A stretch of 64,000 nt of DNA from Spirosoma fluviale. Its GTDB lineage: Bacteria > Bacteroidota > Bacteroidia > Cytophagales > Spirosomataceae. Positions 48,506 to 57,690 of the stretch are shown here, piece by piece. The stretch is from assembly GCF_900230225.1 (NCBI RefSeq), contig NZ_OCNH01000001.1, forward strand, positions 868,001 through 932,000, written 5' to 3'. Position numbers and translations under genes: made by a program. Below the pieces are notes generated by a model. The model had not been told where the DNA came from, did no database searches, and saw only the letters and a list, made by a program, of their open reading frames with translations. The first letter of the stretch is position 1. Every line of letters begins with the position of its first letter.

Positions 48506-49936
48506 TTACTTCCAGCCGCCACCCAGTGCCCGGTACGTATTGACCATGGCATTGAGTTGTTGCACTTTCGTTTCAACCAAATCGAATCTGGATTCCAGCG
48601 CATCGCGTTGGGTCAGCAACACTTCCATATAGTCGGCTCTGGCTGATTTAAAGAGCGTATTCGAAATATTGGTCGACTGAATCAGCGCATCCACCTGCCT
48701 TGCCTTTAAATCGTAGCTCTTTTGCAGGTTGTTGATATTGGATAACTGATTGGCCACTTCAATGTAGGCATTTAAAATAGTCCGTTCGTAATTGTAAACC
48801 GCCTGGATCTGCCGTGCATTGGCGCTGTAATACATGGCTTTAATGGAATTTCGGTTAACCAATGGTCGAACGAAACCGCCAACCAGCGAATACAGAAATG
48901 ATTCGGGCGTTAACAACAGCGTGGGCTTGTAGGAGTTGAAACCAACAGCTGCCGACAGGTCCAGCGATGGAAGAAAATTAGCTCTCGCCACCTGAACATC
49001 CAGCCTGGCAGCTTCCAGTTCCCGCTCAGCCCGACGAATATCCGGCCGATTCTGCAAGAGTTGTGTGGGAACACCGGCATGCATGACTTCCGGTATTATC
49101 GTGTTGAAGTCCTGCGTCGTCCGCTGAACAGGCTGTGGGAAACGGCCTACCAGAAAATTAATGTGGTTCTCCGTTTCCGTAATCCGCTGCTGAATATCAA
49201 ATTGAAGACTCTGGGTACGAAGCACCTGCGCTTCAAATCGACGTACGGCCAGTTCCGTCACCTTGGCCGATTCTTTCTCAATCCGAACAATGGACAGGGC
49301 ATTGGTCTGAATATCGATGTTTCGCTTGACGATATCCAACTGGCTATCGAGCCCCAATAATTCGTAATACGAGTTGGCGATTTCCGAAACCAGGTTCGTG
49401 AGGGTAAAATTACGCCCTTCTATGGACGACAAATACCGGATGGCGGCTGCCCGTTTGGCGTTGTGCAGCTTATTCCAGATATCGACCTGCCAGGAGGCAT
49501 TGGCCGATAACAGAAAATCGGGCAGGGGGTTGGGAAAATTGTGGCCGGGCCGGATTTCCGTACTCTCCTCAATGGCTCCCGATCGGGTATAACGTCCTAC
49601 TTTATCGACACCCGCTCCCGCCTGTAAACCCACAAATGGTAGATACTCTCCAGTTCTGGTTCGTATCTCGTTCTGGGCAATCTGAATTTCCTGCGATGAA
49701 ATGTTCAGTTCCTGGTTGTTTCCGAGGGCTGTATCAATCAGGGCGGCCAGATTCGGGTCGGTGAAAAATTCCCGCCAGCTCGCTCTACCTGTGTTGAGCG
49801 TATCCTGACCTGTATTAAAACTGGTGGGAACGACTCTGTTTTCGGTTCTTGTAACCAATGCCGGGGTCTTGCATGACGTTATGGCTAACGTCATGCAGGT
49901 AATCCCCAGTCCTATATAAATGCGTGCTTTAAACAT
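48506..49936 (-). CDS. Outer membrane efflux factor (TolC/OprM/NodT family lipoprotein)
   Basis: A 476-residue protein with a lipoprotein signal (LAITSCKTP, Cys22) and two homologous repeats of long helices and strands, as in OprM-type channels. Typical phrases are ANASWQVDIWNK, GRFPQP and LLQNRPDIRRAE. It is the outer membrane exit of the pump formed with the genes upstream. Its start overlaps the RND gene end by 8 bp, so the pump genes form one operon. Confidence 0.93.
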   Translation of the reverse strand: MFKARIYIGLGITCMTLAITSCKTPALVTRTENRVVPTSFNTGQDTLNTGRASWREFFTDPNLAALIDTALGNNQELNISSQEIQIAQNEIRTRTGEYLPFVGLQAGAGVDKVGRYTRSGAIEESTEIRPGHNFPNPLPDFLLSANASWQVDIWNKLHNAKRAAAIRYLSSIEGRNFTLTNLVSEIANSYYELLGLDSQLDIVKRNIDIQTNALSIVRIEKESAKVTELAVRRFEAQVLRTQSLQFDIQQRITETENHINFLVGRFPQPVQRTTQDFNTIIPEVMHAGVPTQLLQNRPDIRRAERELEAARLDVQVARANFLPSLDLSAAVGFNSYKPTLLLTPESFLYSLVGGFVRPLVNRNSIKAMYYSANARQIQAVYNYERTILNAYIEVANQLSNINNLQKSYDLKARQVDALIQSTNISNTLFKSARADYMEVLLTQRDALESRFDLVETKVQQLNAMVNTYRALGGGWK

Positions 49937-52900
49937 GGTTCGTGCTTTCTTCAGTTACAGGAAAAGCGTCTAATTGATGGACCAGATTTTCGGTCAGTGA
50001 ATCAGCCTCTTCATCTTTAATCATCTTCCGCCCATCGGCTAAACTGCCAAATATGTAGTACAAGCCTGGGATGATAATGACCCCGAAAATGGTTCCGAAC
50101 AACATACCGCCCAGGGCCGATGCACCAATGGTTCGGTTACCGATAGCACCCGCTCCTGTTGCGCTGATCAGCGGTATCAGACCGGCCACAAAGGCGAACG
50201 AGGTCATCAGAATGGGTCGAAAACGAACTCTGGCCCCTTCGATGGCTGCGTTCAGGATCGTTTCGCCCTGCTGTCGCTTTTGAACGGCAAACTCCACGAT
50301 CAGTACGGCGTTTTTACCCAACAGACCCACCAGCATGATCAAGCCGATCTGCGCGTAGATGTTGTTTTCAAGTCCCATCATCTTCAGCACCAGGAAGGAA
50401 CCAAATACCCCCACCGGCAGCGAGAAGACGACCGCCAGCGGAATAATGAAGCTTTCGTACTGAGCGGCCAGCACAAAGTAGACGAAGGACAGTACGATCA
50501 GGAACACATACAGTGACTCATTACCCCGGATCGACTCGTCGTACGAAAGACCTTCAAACGCGATGTCGTACCCTTTTGGCAGCGTCTTGGCGGCTACTTC
50601 CCGGATGGCCTGAATGGCGTCGGCGGTGGTGTATCCTTTGGCCGGAAGCCCCTGAATAGCGGCCGAATTGTACAAATTGAATCGGGTGATCTCGTTGGGT
50701 CCCTGCCCTTTTTTCAGGTGCATAAAGGCCGAGTACGGCACCATTTCGCCCGCATCGTTCTTGACAAAAAGCTTGAGCAGATCGGTTGGAAGCCGCCGGA
50801 AGCTGGGGTCCGACTGCACGTACACTTTAAAGAACTGGTTGTACTTGATAAAGCCTTGCTCGTACGTACTACCGATCATGATGTTGAGGTTGTCCATCGC
50901 TTTGCCGATAGACACGCCCTTCTGCATGGCCAGCTTATTGTCGATTTCCAGTTCATACTGCGGATAGTTAGCGGCAAAGAAGGTAAACAAGCCCGAAAGC
51001 TCTTTCCGCTTGCCCAGGTTTTCCATGAACTGCTTGTTAATCTTGTCGAACTCGCTGTAGTCCGTATCGGTCGTTTTGTCGAGCAGACGCATCGAAAAAC
51101 CACCCGATGTACCAAAACCAGGAATAGCCGGTGGCTCGAAGAATTCGACCGTTGCGCCGAGGTTTCTGGATTTCTCCTCCAGTTCTTCCATGATCTCCTT
51201 CACGTTCTTATCGCGATCCCCCCAGCTTTTCAGGTTGATCAGACAGGTACCGGCGTTGGAACCCCGGCCTTCTGTCATGATTTCGTAACCAGCCAGCGAC
51301 GATACCGATTCGATGCCCGGAACCTCTTCGCAAATCTTCTGAAGCCGTCGGGATACCTCGTTGGTTTTTTCCAGCGTCGAGCCCGGTGGCGTCTGGATAA
51401 TGGCGTAAATCGTACTCTGGTCTTCGTTCGGGATGAAGCCTGCGGGTAAAATCTTATTCACAACGACAATACCCGCACAGAAACCCACCAGGACGGCGAA
51501 CGTAACGAATCGGCGGCTGACAATTAATTTCAGCAAGCCAACGTACCAGCCGGTCATTTTATCGAATCCCCGGTTGAAACTGTCGAGCGCGCGGGTCAGC
51601 GGGTTTTTCTTGGGCGGATGACCATGATGGTTTTTCAGCAGCATGGCACACAATACAGGCGTCAGCGTCAGGGCGATCAGTGCCGAAATCACAATGGAAC
51701 TGGCCATGGTAATGGAGAACTGTCGATAAAACGTACCCACCGGACCTGACATGAACGAAATGGGCAGGAACACCGATACCATCACAAGGGTAATGGCGAT
51801 AATAGCGCCACTGATCTCACCAAGCACTTTCTGAACGGCCCTGAACGGCGTTAAATGCGGTTCTTCTTCCATCTTGGCGTGTACCGCTTCCACGACCACG
51901 ATGGCATCATCGACCACAATACCAATGGCCAGTACCAGCGCGAAGAGCGTAATCAGGTTAATGGAAAGTCCAAATGCCTGAATCACGAAGAACGCACCGA
52001 TCAACGATACCGGAACCGCGAGGATTGGAATCAGGGTAGACCGCCAGTCGCCCAGGAAGATAAATACAACCAGAGCCACCAGCAAAAATGCATCGCGCAG
52101 GGTATCAATTACCTGCTCGATCGATGCGTCCAGGAAGTTGGATACGTCGTAACTGATCTTATAGCCAACCCCCGGCGGGAAAGAAGCTTTCATTACTTCG
52201 AGCTTCTCTTTTACTTCGTCAATAACATCACTGGCGTTACTGCCATAGTTTTGCCGCAACACGATAGCGGCCGATGGGTTGCCATCCAGATTGGAGTAGA
52301 TGTCGAAGAATTCGCTGCCTAACTCCACGCGGGCAATGTCCTTCAGGTGGATACTTTCACCGGCGGCATTGGCTCGAATAATAATGCCTTCATACTCTTC
52401 CGGCTTGTTGTAACGGCCTTTGTAGGTAAGTACATATTCCAGCGACTGGGCGGCTATACCAGAGCTTTGCCCAATCCGGCCCGGCCGACCAATGATACTC
52501 TGCTCGCCAATGGCCTTCATCACTTCTTCGACCGAAATATTGTAGGCCCGCATGCGCTCGGGGTTGAGCCAAACGCGCATGGCGTACCGGCGGCTACCCA
52601 GAATCTGCGCCCTTGCTACCCCTCTTGTCCGCTGAATTTCAGGGATCATTTTAACGGTAGCGTAGTTGAACAGGAATTTTTCGTCAATGCTCTTTTCTTT
52701 TGAATAGAGGTTGACGTACATCAGCATACTCGGCTGAATAGGCGTAATAATAACCCCCTCGCGCTGTACCAGTTCGGGTAGCAGGGGCATAACCTGGTCT
52801 ACCCTGGTCTTTACCCTGATCACGGCGTCGTTGGGGTCTGTTCCCGGCTCAAAAATGATCCGGAGCGTGGCCTCACCGGCACTGGTTGCATCCGTTGCAA

Positions 52901-53132
52901 TGTAGCGCATATCCTGAACACCGTTGATCGCCTGTTCCAGCGTAATCAGCGTGGATTTAACGAGCACATCAGCACTGGCTCCGGGATACGCAATGAATAT
53001 GTTTACTGTGGTGGGGGCAATATCAGGGAACTGAGAAATGGGTAAGCTCTTGATAGCCAGTACACCGATAAACACGATCATGATCGAGATCACGATAGCG
53101 AATACAGGTCTACGTATGAATTTATTGAACAT
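49929..53132 (-). CDS. RND efflux pump, HAE1/AcrB type inner membrane transporter
   Basis: A 1067-residue RND protein with 12 helices and two large periplasmic loops. The N-terminus MFNKFIRRPVFAIVISI and the segments ALVLAIGIVVDDAIVVVEAV (with the proton-relay Asp pair in helix 4) and GLLGKNAVLIVEFA are diagnostic of the HAE1 (multidrug) group. It drives export of hydrophobic or amphiphilic compounds by proton antiport. Length matches the family. The adaptor lies 25 bp upstream. Confidence 0.95.
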   Translation of the reverse strand: MFNKFIRRPVFAIVISIMIVFIGVLAIKSLPISQFPDIAPTTVNIFIAYPGASADVLVKSTLITLEQAINGVQDMRYIATDATSAGEATLRIIFEPGTDPNDAVIRVKTRVDQVMPLLPELVQREGVIITPIQPSMLMYVNLYSKEKSIDEKFLFNYATVKMIPEIQRTRGVARAQILGSRRYAMRVWLNPERMRAYNISVEEVMKAIGEQSIIGRPGRIGQSSGIAAQSLEYVLTYKGRYNKPEEYEGIIIRANAAGESIHLKDIARVELGSEFFDIYSNLDGNPSAAIVLRQNYGSNASDVIDEVKEKLEVMKASFPPGVGYKISYDVSNFLDASIEQVIDTLRDAFLLVALVVFIFLGDWRSTLIPILAVPVSLIGAFFVIQAFGLSINLITLFALVLAIGIVVDDAIVVVEAVHAKMEEEPHLTPFRAVQKVLGEISGAIIAITLVMVSVFLPISFMSGPVGTFYRQFSITMASSIVISALIALTLTPVLCAMLLKNHHGHPPKKNPLTRALDSFNRGFDKMTGWYVGLLKLIVSRRFVTFAVLVGFCAGIVVVNKILPAGFIPNEDQSTIYAIIQTPPGSTLEKTNEVSRRLQKICEEVPGIESVSSLAGYEIMTEGRGSNAGTCLINLKSWGDRDKNVKEIMEELEEKSRNLGATVEFFEPPAIPGFGTSGGFSMRLLDKTTDTDYSEFDKINKQFMENLGKRKELSGLFTFFAANYPQYELEIDNKLAMQKGVSIGKAMDNLNIMIGSTYEQGFIKYNQFFKVYVQSDPSFRRLPTDLLKLFVKNDAGEMVPYSAFMHLKKGQGPNEITRFNLYNSAAIQGLPAKGYTTADAIQAIREVAAKTLPKGYDIAFEGLSYDESIRGNESLYVFLIVLSFVYFVLAAQYESFIIPLAVVFSLPVGVFGSFLVLKMMGLENNIYAQIGLIMLVGLLGKNAVLIVEFAVQKRQQGETILNAAIEGARVRFRPILMTSFAFVAGLIPLISATGAGAIGNRTIGASALGGMLFGTIFGVIIIPGLYYIFGSLADGRKMIKDEEADSLTENLVHQLDAFPVTEESTNHV

Positions 53133-53157
53133 GTCTTCTCCGTTTTAGACTAGTTGA

Positions 53158-54249
53158 TTACTCGGCGTACAGACTCAGATTCGAGATGACAGAGGCAGGT
53201 TGCACGAAATTGTAGTGGATCTTCTCGTTTTCCTTCACCTGACGTAAGCCTTCCAGCAGGATCTTATCGCCTTTGTTCAAACCAGACTGAACGACAAAGA
53301 TGTGCGGCATTTCAGCGGCTATCGTGATCTCCCTCGACCGGATCGTGTTGTTCTTATCTACCACATACACATACTTCTTTTCGAGAACTTCGAAGGTGGC
53401 TTTCTGGGGGATGATCAGGGCGTTTTTCAAGGGTACCGTCATGCGAACGCTGCCGGTTTCGCCATGCCGCAGGAGACCTTTGGGATTGGGGAAGGTGGCC
53501 CGGAAAGCGATGTTACCCGTTTCGTTGTTAAAGTCGGCTTCAATGGTCTGCACTTCGCCGGGCTGGTCGAACAGTTCGTTGTTGGCCATCACCAGTTTCA
53601 CGTGTTTCATGTTGTCGTCGTGGTGGGTTTTGTAGTCGAGGTACTCGGCTTCCGGCACGTTGAAATACACCCACATTTTGCTGTTGTCGGACAGGGTCGT
53701 TAGCAAATCACCATCATCGACAAGGCTACCCAGCCGTACCTGAAAATGGTCCATGATGCCACTGAACGGGGCTCGGATTTCGGTAAACTGCAAATGTGTT
53801 TTCGCCAGTGTTACATCGGCGTTTGCCTTATCGAACTTGGCTCTGGCCAGTGCCAGCTCGTTTTTCGATACAATGTTGCTATCGGCCAGTCGCTTGGTAT
53901 TCTGGAGTTCGATACCTACATAATTAGCTTCGGCCTGCGATTTTTGCAGTTCGGCATTGTAGATCATAGGCATGATCCGGAACATGAGTTGCCCTTGTTT
54001 TACAAACTGCCCTTCATCCACAAAAATCTTCTGCAGGTAGCCCTTTTCCAACGCCCTTACCTCAATGTGCTGGATGGCATGGACCTGACACACGTAGTCT
54101 TTGGTAGCCAGGGTATCTTTCTGTAAAGGACTTGTAACCAGGAATTTGATTTCCTCTTCTTTCTTTTCTTCTGCATTTGATGAACAGCCCGTAATGCTAA
54201 AAGCAGCAAAAACGGCGAACAAGCTCATGAGAATGGGGTTTGTTTTCAT
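53158..54249 (-). CDS. RND efflux adaptor (AcrA/HlyD-type membrane fusion lipoprotein)
   Basis: A 363-residue adaptor with a lipoprotein signal (SITGCSSN, Cys22), a lipoyl/barrel-sandwich region (about 60-100 and 155-190, VRALEKGYLQKIFVDEGQFV, RAPFSGIMDHFQVRLGSLV), a short helical hairpin and a beta-barrel domain. It bridges the RND pump and the outer membrane factor. It starts 57 bp after the stop of the small membrane protein gene, so it may belong to a transcript that begins at the promoter near 54622. Confidence 0.93.
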   Translation of the reverse strand: MKTNPILMSLFAVFAAFSITGCSSNAEEKKEEEIKFLVTSPLQKDTLATKDYVCQVHAIQHIEVRALEKGYLQKIFVDEGQFVKQGQLMFRIMPMIYNAELQKSQAEANYVGIELQNTKRLADSNIVSKNELALARAKFDKANADVTLAKTHLQFTEIRAPFSGIMDHFQVRLGSLVDDGDLLTTLSDNSKMWVYFNVPEAEYLDYKTHHDDNMKHVKLVMANNELFDQPGEVQTIEADFNNETGNIAFRATFPNPKGLLRHGETGSVRMTVPLKNALIIPQKATFEVLEKKYVYVVDKNNTIRSREITIAAEMPHIFVVQSGLNKGDKILLEGLRQVKENEKIHYNFVQPASVISNLSLYAE

Positions 54250-54305
54250 ACTAATTTTATTTTTACACGAACCTATTTTTGAAAATTTTTAGGGCCTGGC
54301 TGGCA

Positions 54306-54596
54306 CTATCGCGAAGACATGTGGCTAACAATGGCCGCCTGTCCCGGCGGTGTAGCAGGCCCCTGCTCCAAACGGCTAATCAGGCTGTCTTTCTGCTCGT
54401 TGGCTCGTTTGCAATCGGAGAGTTGCTGCTGCCAGGCCACGAGATCGATCGGATGAGCGGTGTAGCCTGATTCGTATTCGTAAAGGCCCAGACGTTGGCT
54501 TTGCTCATACAGCAAAAAGCCATTGAATCCCAGCGAAAGAGCCAGAGCCAGTCCAAAACCATAGAGCAAAATCGAGGGGAAGTTTCGGCGTTGCAT
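54306..54596 (-). CDS. Small single-helix membrane protein upstream of the efflux genes
   Basis: A 96-residue protein starting MQRRNFPSILLYGFG, with one membrane helix (about 8-28) and a periplasmic or cytoplasmic helical tail (EQSQRLGLYEYES and a coiled-coil-like stretch at 55-80). No family is recognised. ATG 54596 is chosen, since sequence upstream contains the promoter. It lies directly downstream of the candidate response-regulator box and upstream of the efflux operon, so it may be a pump accessory or stress sensor. Confidence 0.7.
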   Translation of the reverse strand: MQRRNFPSILLYGFGLALALSLGFNGFLLYEQSQRLGLYEYESGYTAHPIDLVAWQQQLSDCKRANEQKDSLISRLEQGPATPPGQAAIVSHMSSR

Positions 54597-54621
54597 AACT
54601 TGTATCCTTTGTACTTCAGTA

Positions 54622-54678
54622 CAAATCAAGCCCCATGACATTAAAACGGTGTGAGAAGGAAATTAGAATGCATTAAAA
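54622..54678 (-). promoter_or_regulatory. Four direct repeats and -7-like box before the small protein/efflux genes
   Basis: On the minus strand TTTTAA (54678-54673), TTCTAA (54668-54663), TTCTCA (54657-54652) and TTTTAA (54646-54641) are spaced 10, 11 and 11 nt apart. Exactly 11 nt later comes TTGATTTG (54629-54622), which fits TAnnTTTG except at the second base. The geometry is that of an OmpR/PhoB-type activator site that replaces the -33 region and matches 57154-57211. Confidence 0.65.
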
Positions 54679-54957
54679 TTATCCAAGAGCTTATTGATAT
54701 TAATTACTGCCGATTGGTACATTGCATTGTCTATCAGAATATTATATGATTAATTTTAAGGGTATATGAATTAATGTCAGTATGTATTATTAAAATTATA
54801 CTATTTTGTATTCCAATGAGCCAAATTTAAAAACCATTAAAAAGTATACTTATTTATTAATATATAGATTTAGGTGGGTGTTTTGTGGTCTCAGGTTTGA
54901 GAACCAACACCATAGATTTATTAAGGACCCTAGAATAGTATGAATAGCTAATACAAC
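54679..54957. other. A/T-rich intergenic region without visible genes
   Basis: With the regulatory box at 54622 this is the remaining part of a 361-bp gap. It is strongly A/T-rich, and no coding frame, hairpin or repeat stands out. It may hold the end of the histidine kinase transcript, whose stop codon is at 54958. Confidence 0.5.
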
Positions 54958-56313
54958 TTATACCTGACCGGGTAAGGTGATTGTAACGATGGTGCCCTGG
55001 TTCACAACGGAGTTAATATCGAGCGTGCCCTGGTGTAAGTCAATGATTTTTTGGGTTACGGCCAGACCAATACCATACCCGGGCACTCCTTCTACATTTT
55101 CTCCCCGATAAAGCGGATCAAAAATGTGAGCGGCATCCGTGGCGGAAATACCGCACCCCTGGTCGGTGACGATCACGGTGATTTGCGCTTCCTTCGCCTG
55201 AAGTTCAACGGCTACCTCTTCGCTGGAGTACTTGCATGCATTATCAAGAACGTTCAGAAAAGCCGTTGTCAGCAAGGTGGTGCTGCCTTTTACAGTGAAT
55301 GAAGCTTCGTCGCCCGTCATGAATTGAAGTGGCAAACTCCGACCGGGATATTTGGTTTGTACCTGTCCAATGGCGGTAAGCAGGCAGTCGTCCACCTGAA
55401 CGGACGTTAAGGCAATGGTTCCATCCGTGACTTTGGCTAAACCGAGTAAACCATTTGTCAGGGCGATTACTTTTTTCAGTTCCTGGATAGCGACTTCCAT
55501 ACTGTCGCGCCAGTCGGCCGGGTCGTGGTCGTAGCGTAGGGAGGTTTCCAGCGTACCCAGGGTGTTCGTGAGGGGAGTACGCAGTTCGTGAGAAGCATGA
55601 GCCACAAAACTGCGCTGGGAAACGAAGGCATCTTCCAGCCGAAAAAGCATCTGGTTGAACGTCATAGCGAGTTGGGCGATTTCATCCTGCCGATTTCCTT
55701 CGTTTACCCGCTTGTACAACTGGGTGGCGGTAATCTGCTCCACTTCATCTACAATCTGAGAAATGGGATTCAGCACCCGCCCGGAGAAATACCAGCCAGC
55801 CAGTACAATCAACGTAAAGCCCAGCAAGTTGGCCAACAGCATAATTTTTTGTAGTGTACCCAGTTTTGCCAGACCGATCCGGTCATAGCCAGAGGCAAAA
55901 ATGTAAAACAATTGTCCACGATCCTGGTAGGGTATTGCGATGGATTCGATATGGCCGCTTCTAAATTCCGACAGCGGGTCAGCAGCCAGCAGGGGTATTT
56001 TCTCTTTGTAATAATCCGATTCTTTCAGAGTCCGATTAGTGAAGACCAGATTGTGGCGGCTATCGTAAATGCTGATCTGCTCCTCTACAATCGTGAGGAG
56101 GTCGGTACGCACCATGTTCTTGAAGAAGTCGTCGTGTAAATGCCGACGGGAAATCAGTACCCGGCCAGCCACGCGGGCTTTTGACTCCAGCCGACTGTAA
56201 AACTCCTCCTGACGGTACAACGAATAAAAATACAATACCAGCAGCGACAGCGTAAGCTGGATGGCTGTAGCCAGTAACGTAAAAATAATGGTCAGGCGGT
56301 TTCGAATAAGCAC
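54958..56313 (-). CDS. Sensor histidine kinase of a two-component system
   Basis: A 451-residue membrane kinase: two helices (about 10-32 and 156-176) enclose a periplasmic sensor of about 120 residues. HAMP (about 178-230), HisKA with His242 in HASHELRTPLTN and the HATPase N/G1/G2 boxes (LDNACKYS, DQGCGIS, GYGIGLAV) follow. It should phosphorylate the response regulator encoded just upstream, from which 85 bp separate it. The neighbours suggest that it senses envelope stress, metals or toxic compounds that the RND pump removes. Confidence 0.93.
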   Translation of the reverse strand: MLIRNRLTIIFTLLATAIQLTLSLLVLYFYSLYRQEEFYSRLESKARVAGRVLISRRHLHDDFFKNMVRTDLLTIVEEQISIYDSRHNLVFTNRTLKESDYYKEKIPLLAADPLSEFRSGHIESIAIPYQDRGQLFYIFASGYDRIGLAKLGTLQKIMLLANLLGFTLIVLAGWYFSGRVLNPISQIVDEVEQITATQLYKRVNEGNRQDEIAQLAMTFNQMLFRLEDAFVSQRSFVAHASHELRTPLTNTLGTLETSLRYDHDPADWRDSMEVAIQELKKVIALTNGLLGLAKVTDGTIALTSVQVDDCLLTAIGQVQTKYPGRSLPLQFMTGDEASFTVKGSTTLLTTAFLNVLDNACKYSSEEVAVELQAKEAQITVIVTDQGCGISATDAAHIFDPLYRGENVEGVPGYGIGLAVTQKIIDLHQGTLDINSVVNQGTIVTITLPGQV

Positions 56314-56329
56314 AGACTTGGTGGCTGGT

Positions 56330-56398
56330 TAGGGGTTATTGGTTAGTGGTTAATAGTGATTGGTCATTAGTTATTAACGACTAACCAATCACCAATCA
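56330..56398. repeat. Short imperfect repeats between kinase and regulator genes
   Basis: Repeats of GGTTAGTGGTTA and GTGATTGG and their inverted forms (CCAATCACCAATCACTAA) fill this gap. The tract is low in complexity and possibly variable between strains. It may form an RNA structure between the two co-transcribed genes. Confidence 0.6.
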
Positions 56399-57070
56399 CT
56401 AATCTTCCCGGAGAACGTATCCCATGCCGACAATGGTATGCAGTAATTTGGGCGAATAACCTTTGTCAATCTTTTTACGCAGGTAGCTGATATACACGTC
56501 GATAACGTTGCTGTTATTATCGAAGTTGAGACTCCAGACCCGTTCGCCAATGTCTACCCGCGAAATGATTTTTCCTTTGTTAAGCATCATGTATTCGACC
56601 AGGGCGTACTCGCGGGTGGTCAGGTCGATGCGTTTGCCCGCCCGTGTTACGGCTTTCGTATCCAGATTCAATTCCAGATCGGCCAGTCTGAGGATGGGCT
56701 TTGGCCGGGAGCCGATCCGGCGTGTTAATGCCCTGAGTCGTAGCAGTAATTCCTGAAACTCAAAGGGCTTAGCCAGGTAGTCGTCGGCCCCGGCGTTGAA
56801 GCCATCCGACTTATCGGCCATGCTATCCAGCGCCGTCAGCATCAGTACGGGGACGGCCTCATTCTCCGACCGGATGTGTCGACACAGGTCGAAGCCATTC
56901 ATTTGCGGCAGATTGACATCCAGAATAATAATATCATAAATTTCCCGGCGAAATAACGACAGGCCCGTATTGCCATCATGAGCCACTTCAACTTCATAGC
57001 CTTCGGCCGATATACCTTTTCGGATAAAAGAGGCTAATCGCTCTTCGTCTTCAACTAAAAGGATTTTCAT
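56399..57070 (-). CDS. OmpR/PhoB-type response regulator
   Basis: A 223-residue regulator. The receiver domain (about 1-115) has the acidic pair in LLVEDEE, phospho-acceptor Asp51 in IILDVNLP and Lys in YLAKPFE; the C-terminal winged helix (about 125-223) includes RAGKRIDLTTREYAL and SYLRKKID. It pairs with the kinase downstream. OmpR-type proteins bind direct repeats with 10-11 bp period, as found at 57154 and 54622. The gene is divergent from the secreted protein gene at 57281. Confidence 0.95.
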   Translation of the reverse strand: MKILLVEDEERLASFIRKGISAEGYEVEVAHDGNTGLSLFRREIYDIIILDVNLPQMNGFDLCRHIRSENEAVPVLMLTALDSMADKSDGFNAGADDYLAKPFEFQELLLRLRALTRRIGSRPKPILRLADLELNLDTKAVTRAGKRIDLTTREYALVEYMMLNKGKIISRVDIGERVWSLNFDNNSNVIDVYISYLRKKIDKGYSPKLLHTIVGMGYVLRED

Positions 57071-57153
57071 GTTAACGTTTCTGGTTGAGTAGTATGGTGT
57101 ACGCGTAACGTATAGTCAACTCGAACTTCCCCCGTTTAGTTGGCGTGTTAATT

Positions 57154-57211
57154 TTCTAATGCTGTTCTAATCTGGTTCTAACTCCTGCCTAACTCGGGTG
57201 CATCACCTTTG
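57154..57211 (+). promoter_or_regulatory. Four 11-bp direct repeats and -7-like box before the secreted protein gene
   Basis: TTCTAA at 57154, 57165 and 57176 and GCCTAA at 57187 have an exact 11-bp period. After 11 nt comes CACCTTTG (57204-57211), one base from TAnnTTTG. The site lies between divergent genes for the response regulator and the secreted protein, and its layout matches that at 54622. Confidence 0.72.
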
Positions 57212-57280
57212 TCATGTCAACCAGGAGATGGTTTTATAAAGTATCAATTCAGCCTGGTTGACGTAAAAACAAGAGAAATC

Positions 57281-57673
57281 ATGAAAACGTACCTAATTAT
57301 CTTCGCTTTTAGCAGCTTTTTAATCTCAACGGCTTCGGCTCAGGACGATCGAAAACTACGCAACGACCCTACTTATTCAACACATAATTATAAACATCCG
57401 AACAAAGCAAAAACTGCTGAGTTCTGGAAGAGTGAATCGGGAATTGTGGTTCGTGCGCCCGGCTTCAGTCAGGGGCCAATTGCCAATTACAAACAGCCAG
57501 TACCGGGCAATGTACCCGCCGGTGGGGTAACGTTACCCCACACGCCGGAAATGGATGTGGCCGTGCGGAATTACAAAGCCCAACAGACTAATGTAATCCG
57601 ATCCACCACCCAGTCGGCCTCTGTTGCCGTTGAGCGGTTACCCGTTCAGCCGGTGTCTGGAGGCAATCAATAA
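57281..57673 (+). CDS. Small secreted protein of unknown function
   Basis: A 130-residue protein starting MKTYLIIFAFSS with a signal peptide (about 1-20, TASAQ). The mature part is polar and rich in Asn, Pro, Lys and Gln, with YKHPNKAKTAEFWKSE; no domain is recognised. ATG 57281 is chosen, since upstream sequence has a promoter-like site. It is the first gene downstream of the best candidate binding site of the response regulator, so it is a probable stress-induced periplasmic protein. The next gene follows at 17 bp. Confidence 0.75.
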   Translation: MKTYLIIFAFSSFLISTASAQDDRKLRNDPTYSTHNYKHPNKAKTAEFWKSESGIVVRAPGFSQGPIANYKQPVPGNVPAGGVTLPHTPEMDVAVRNYKAQQTNVIRSTTQSASVAVERLPVQPVSGGNQ

Positions 57674-57690
57674 GAACGAGGTTTAAGACT

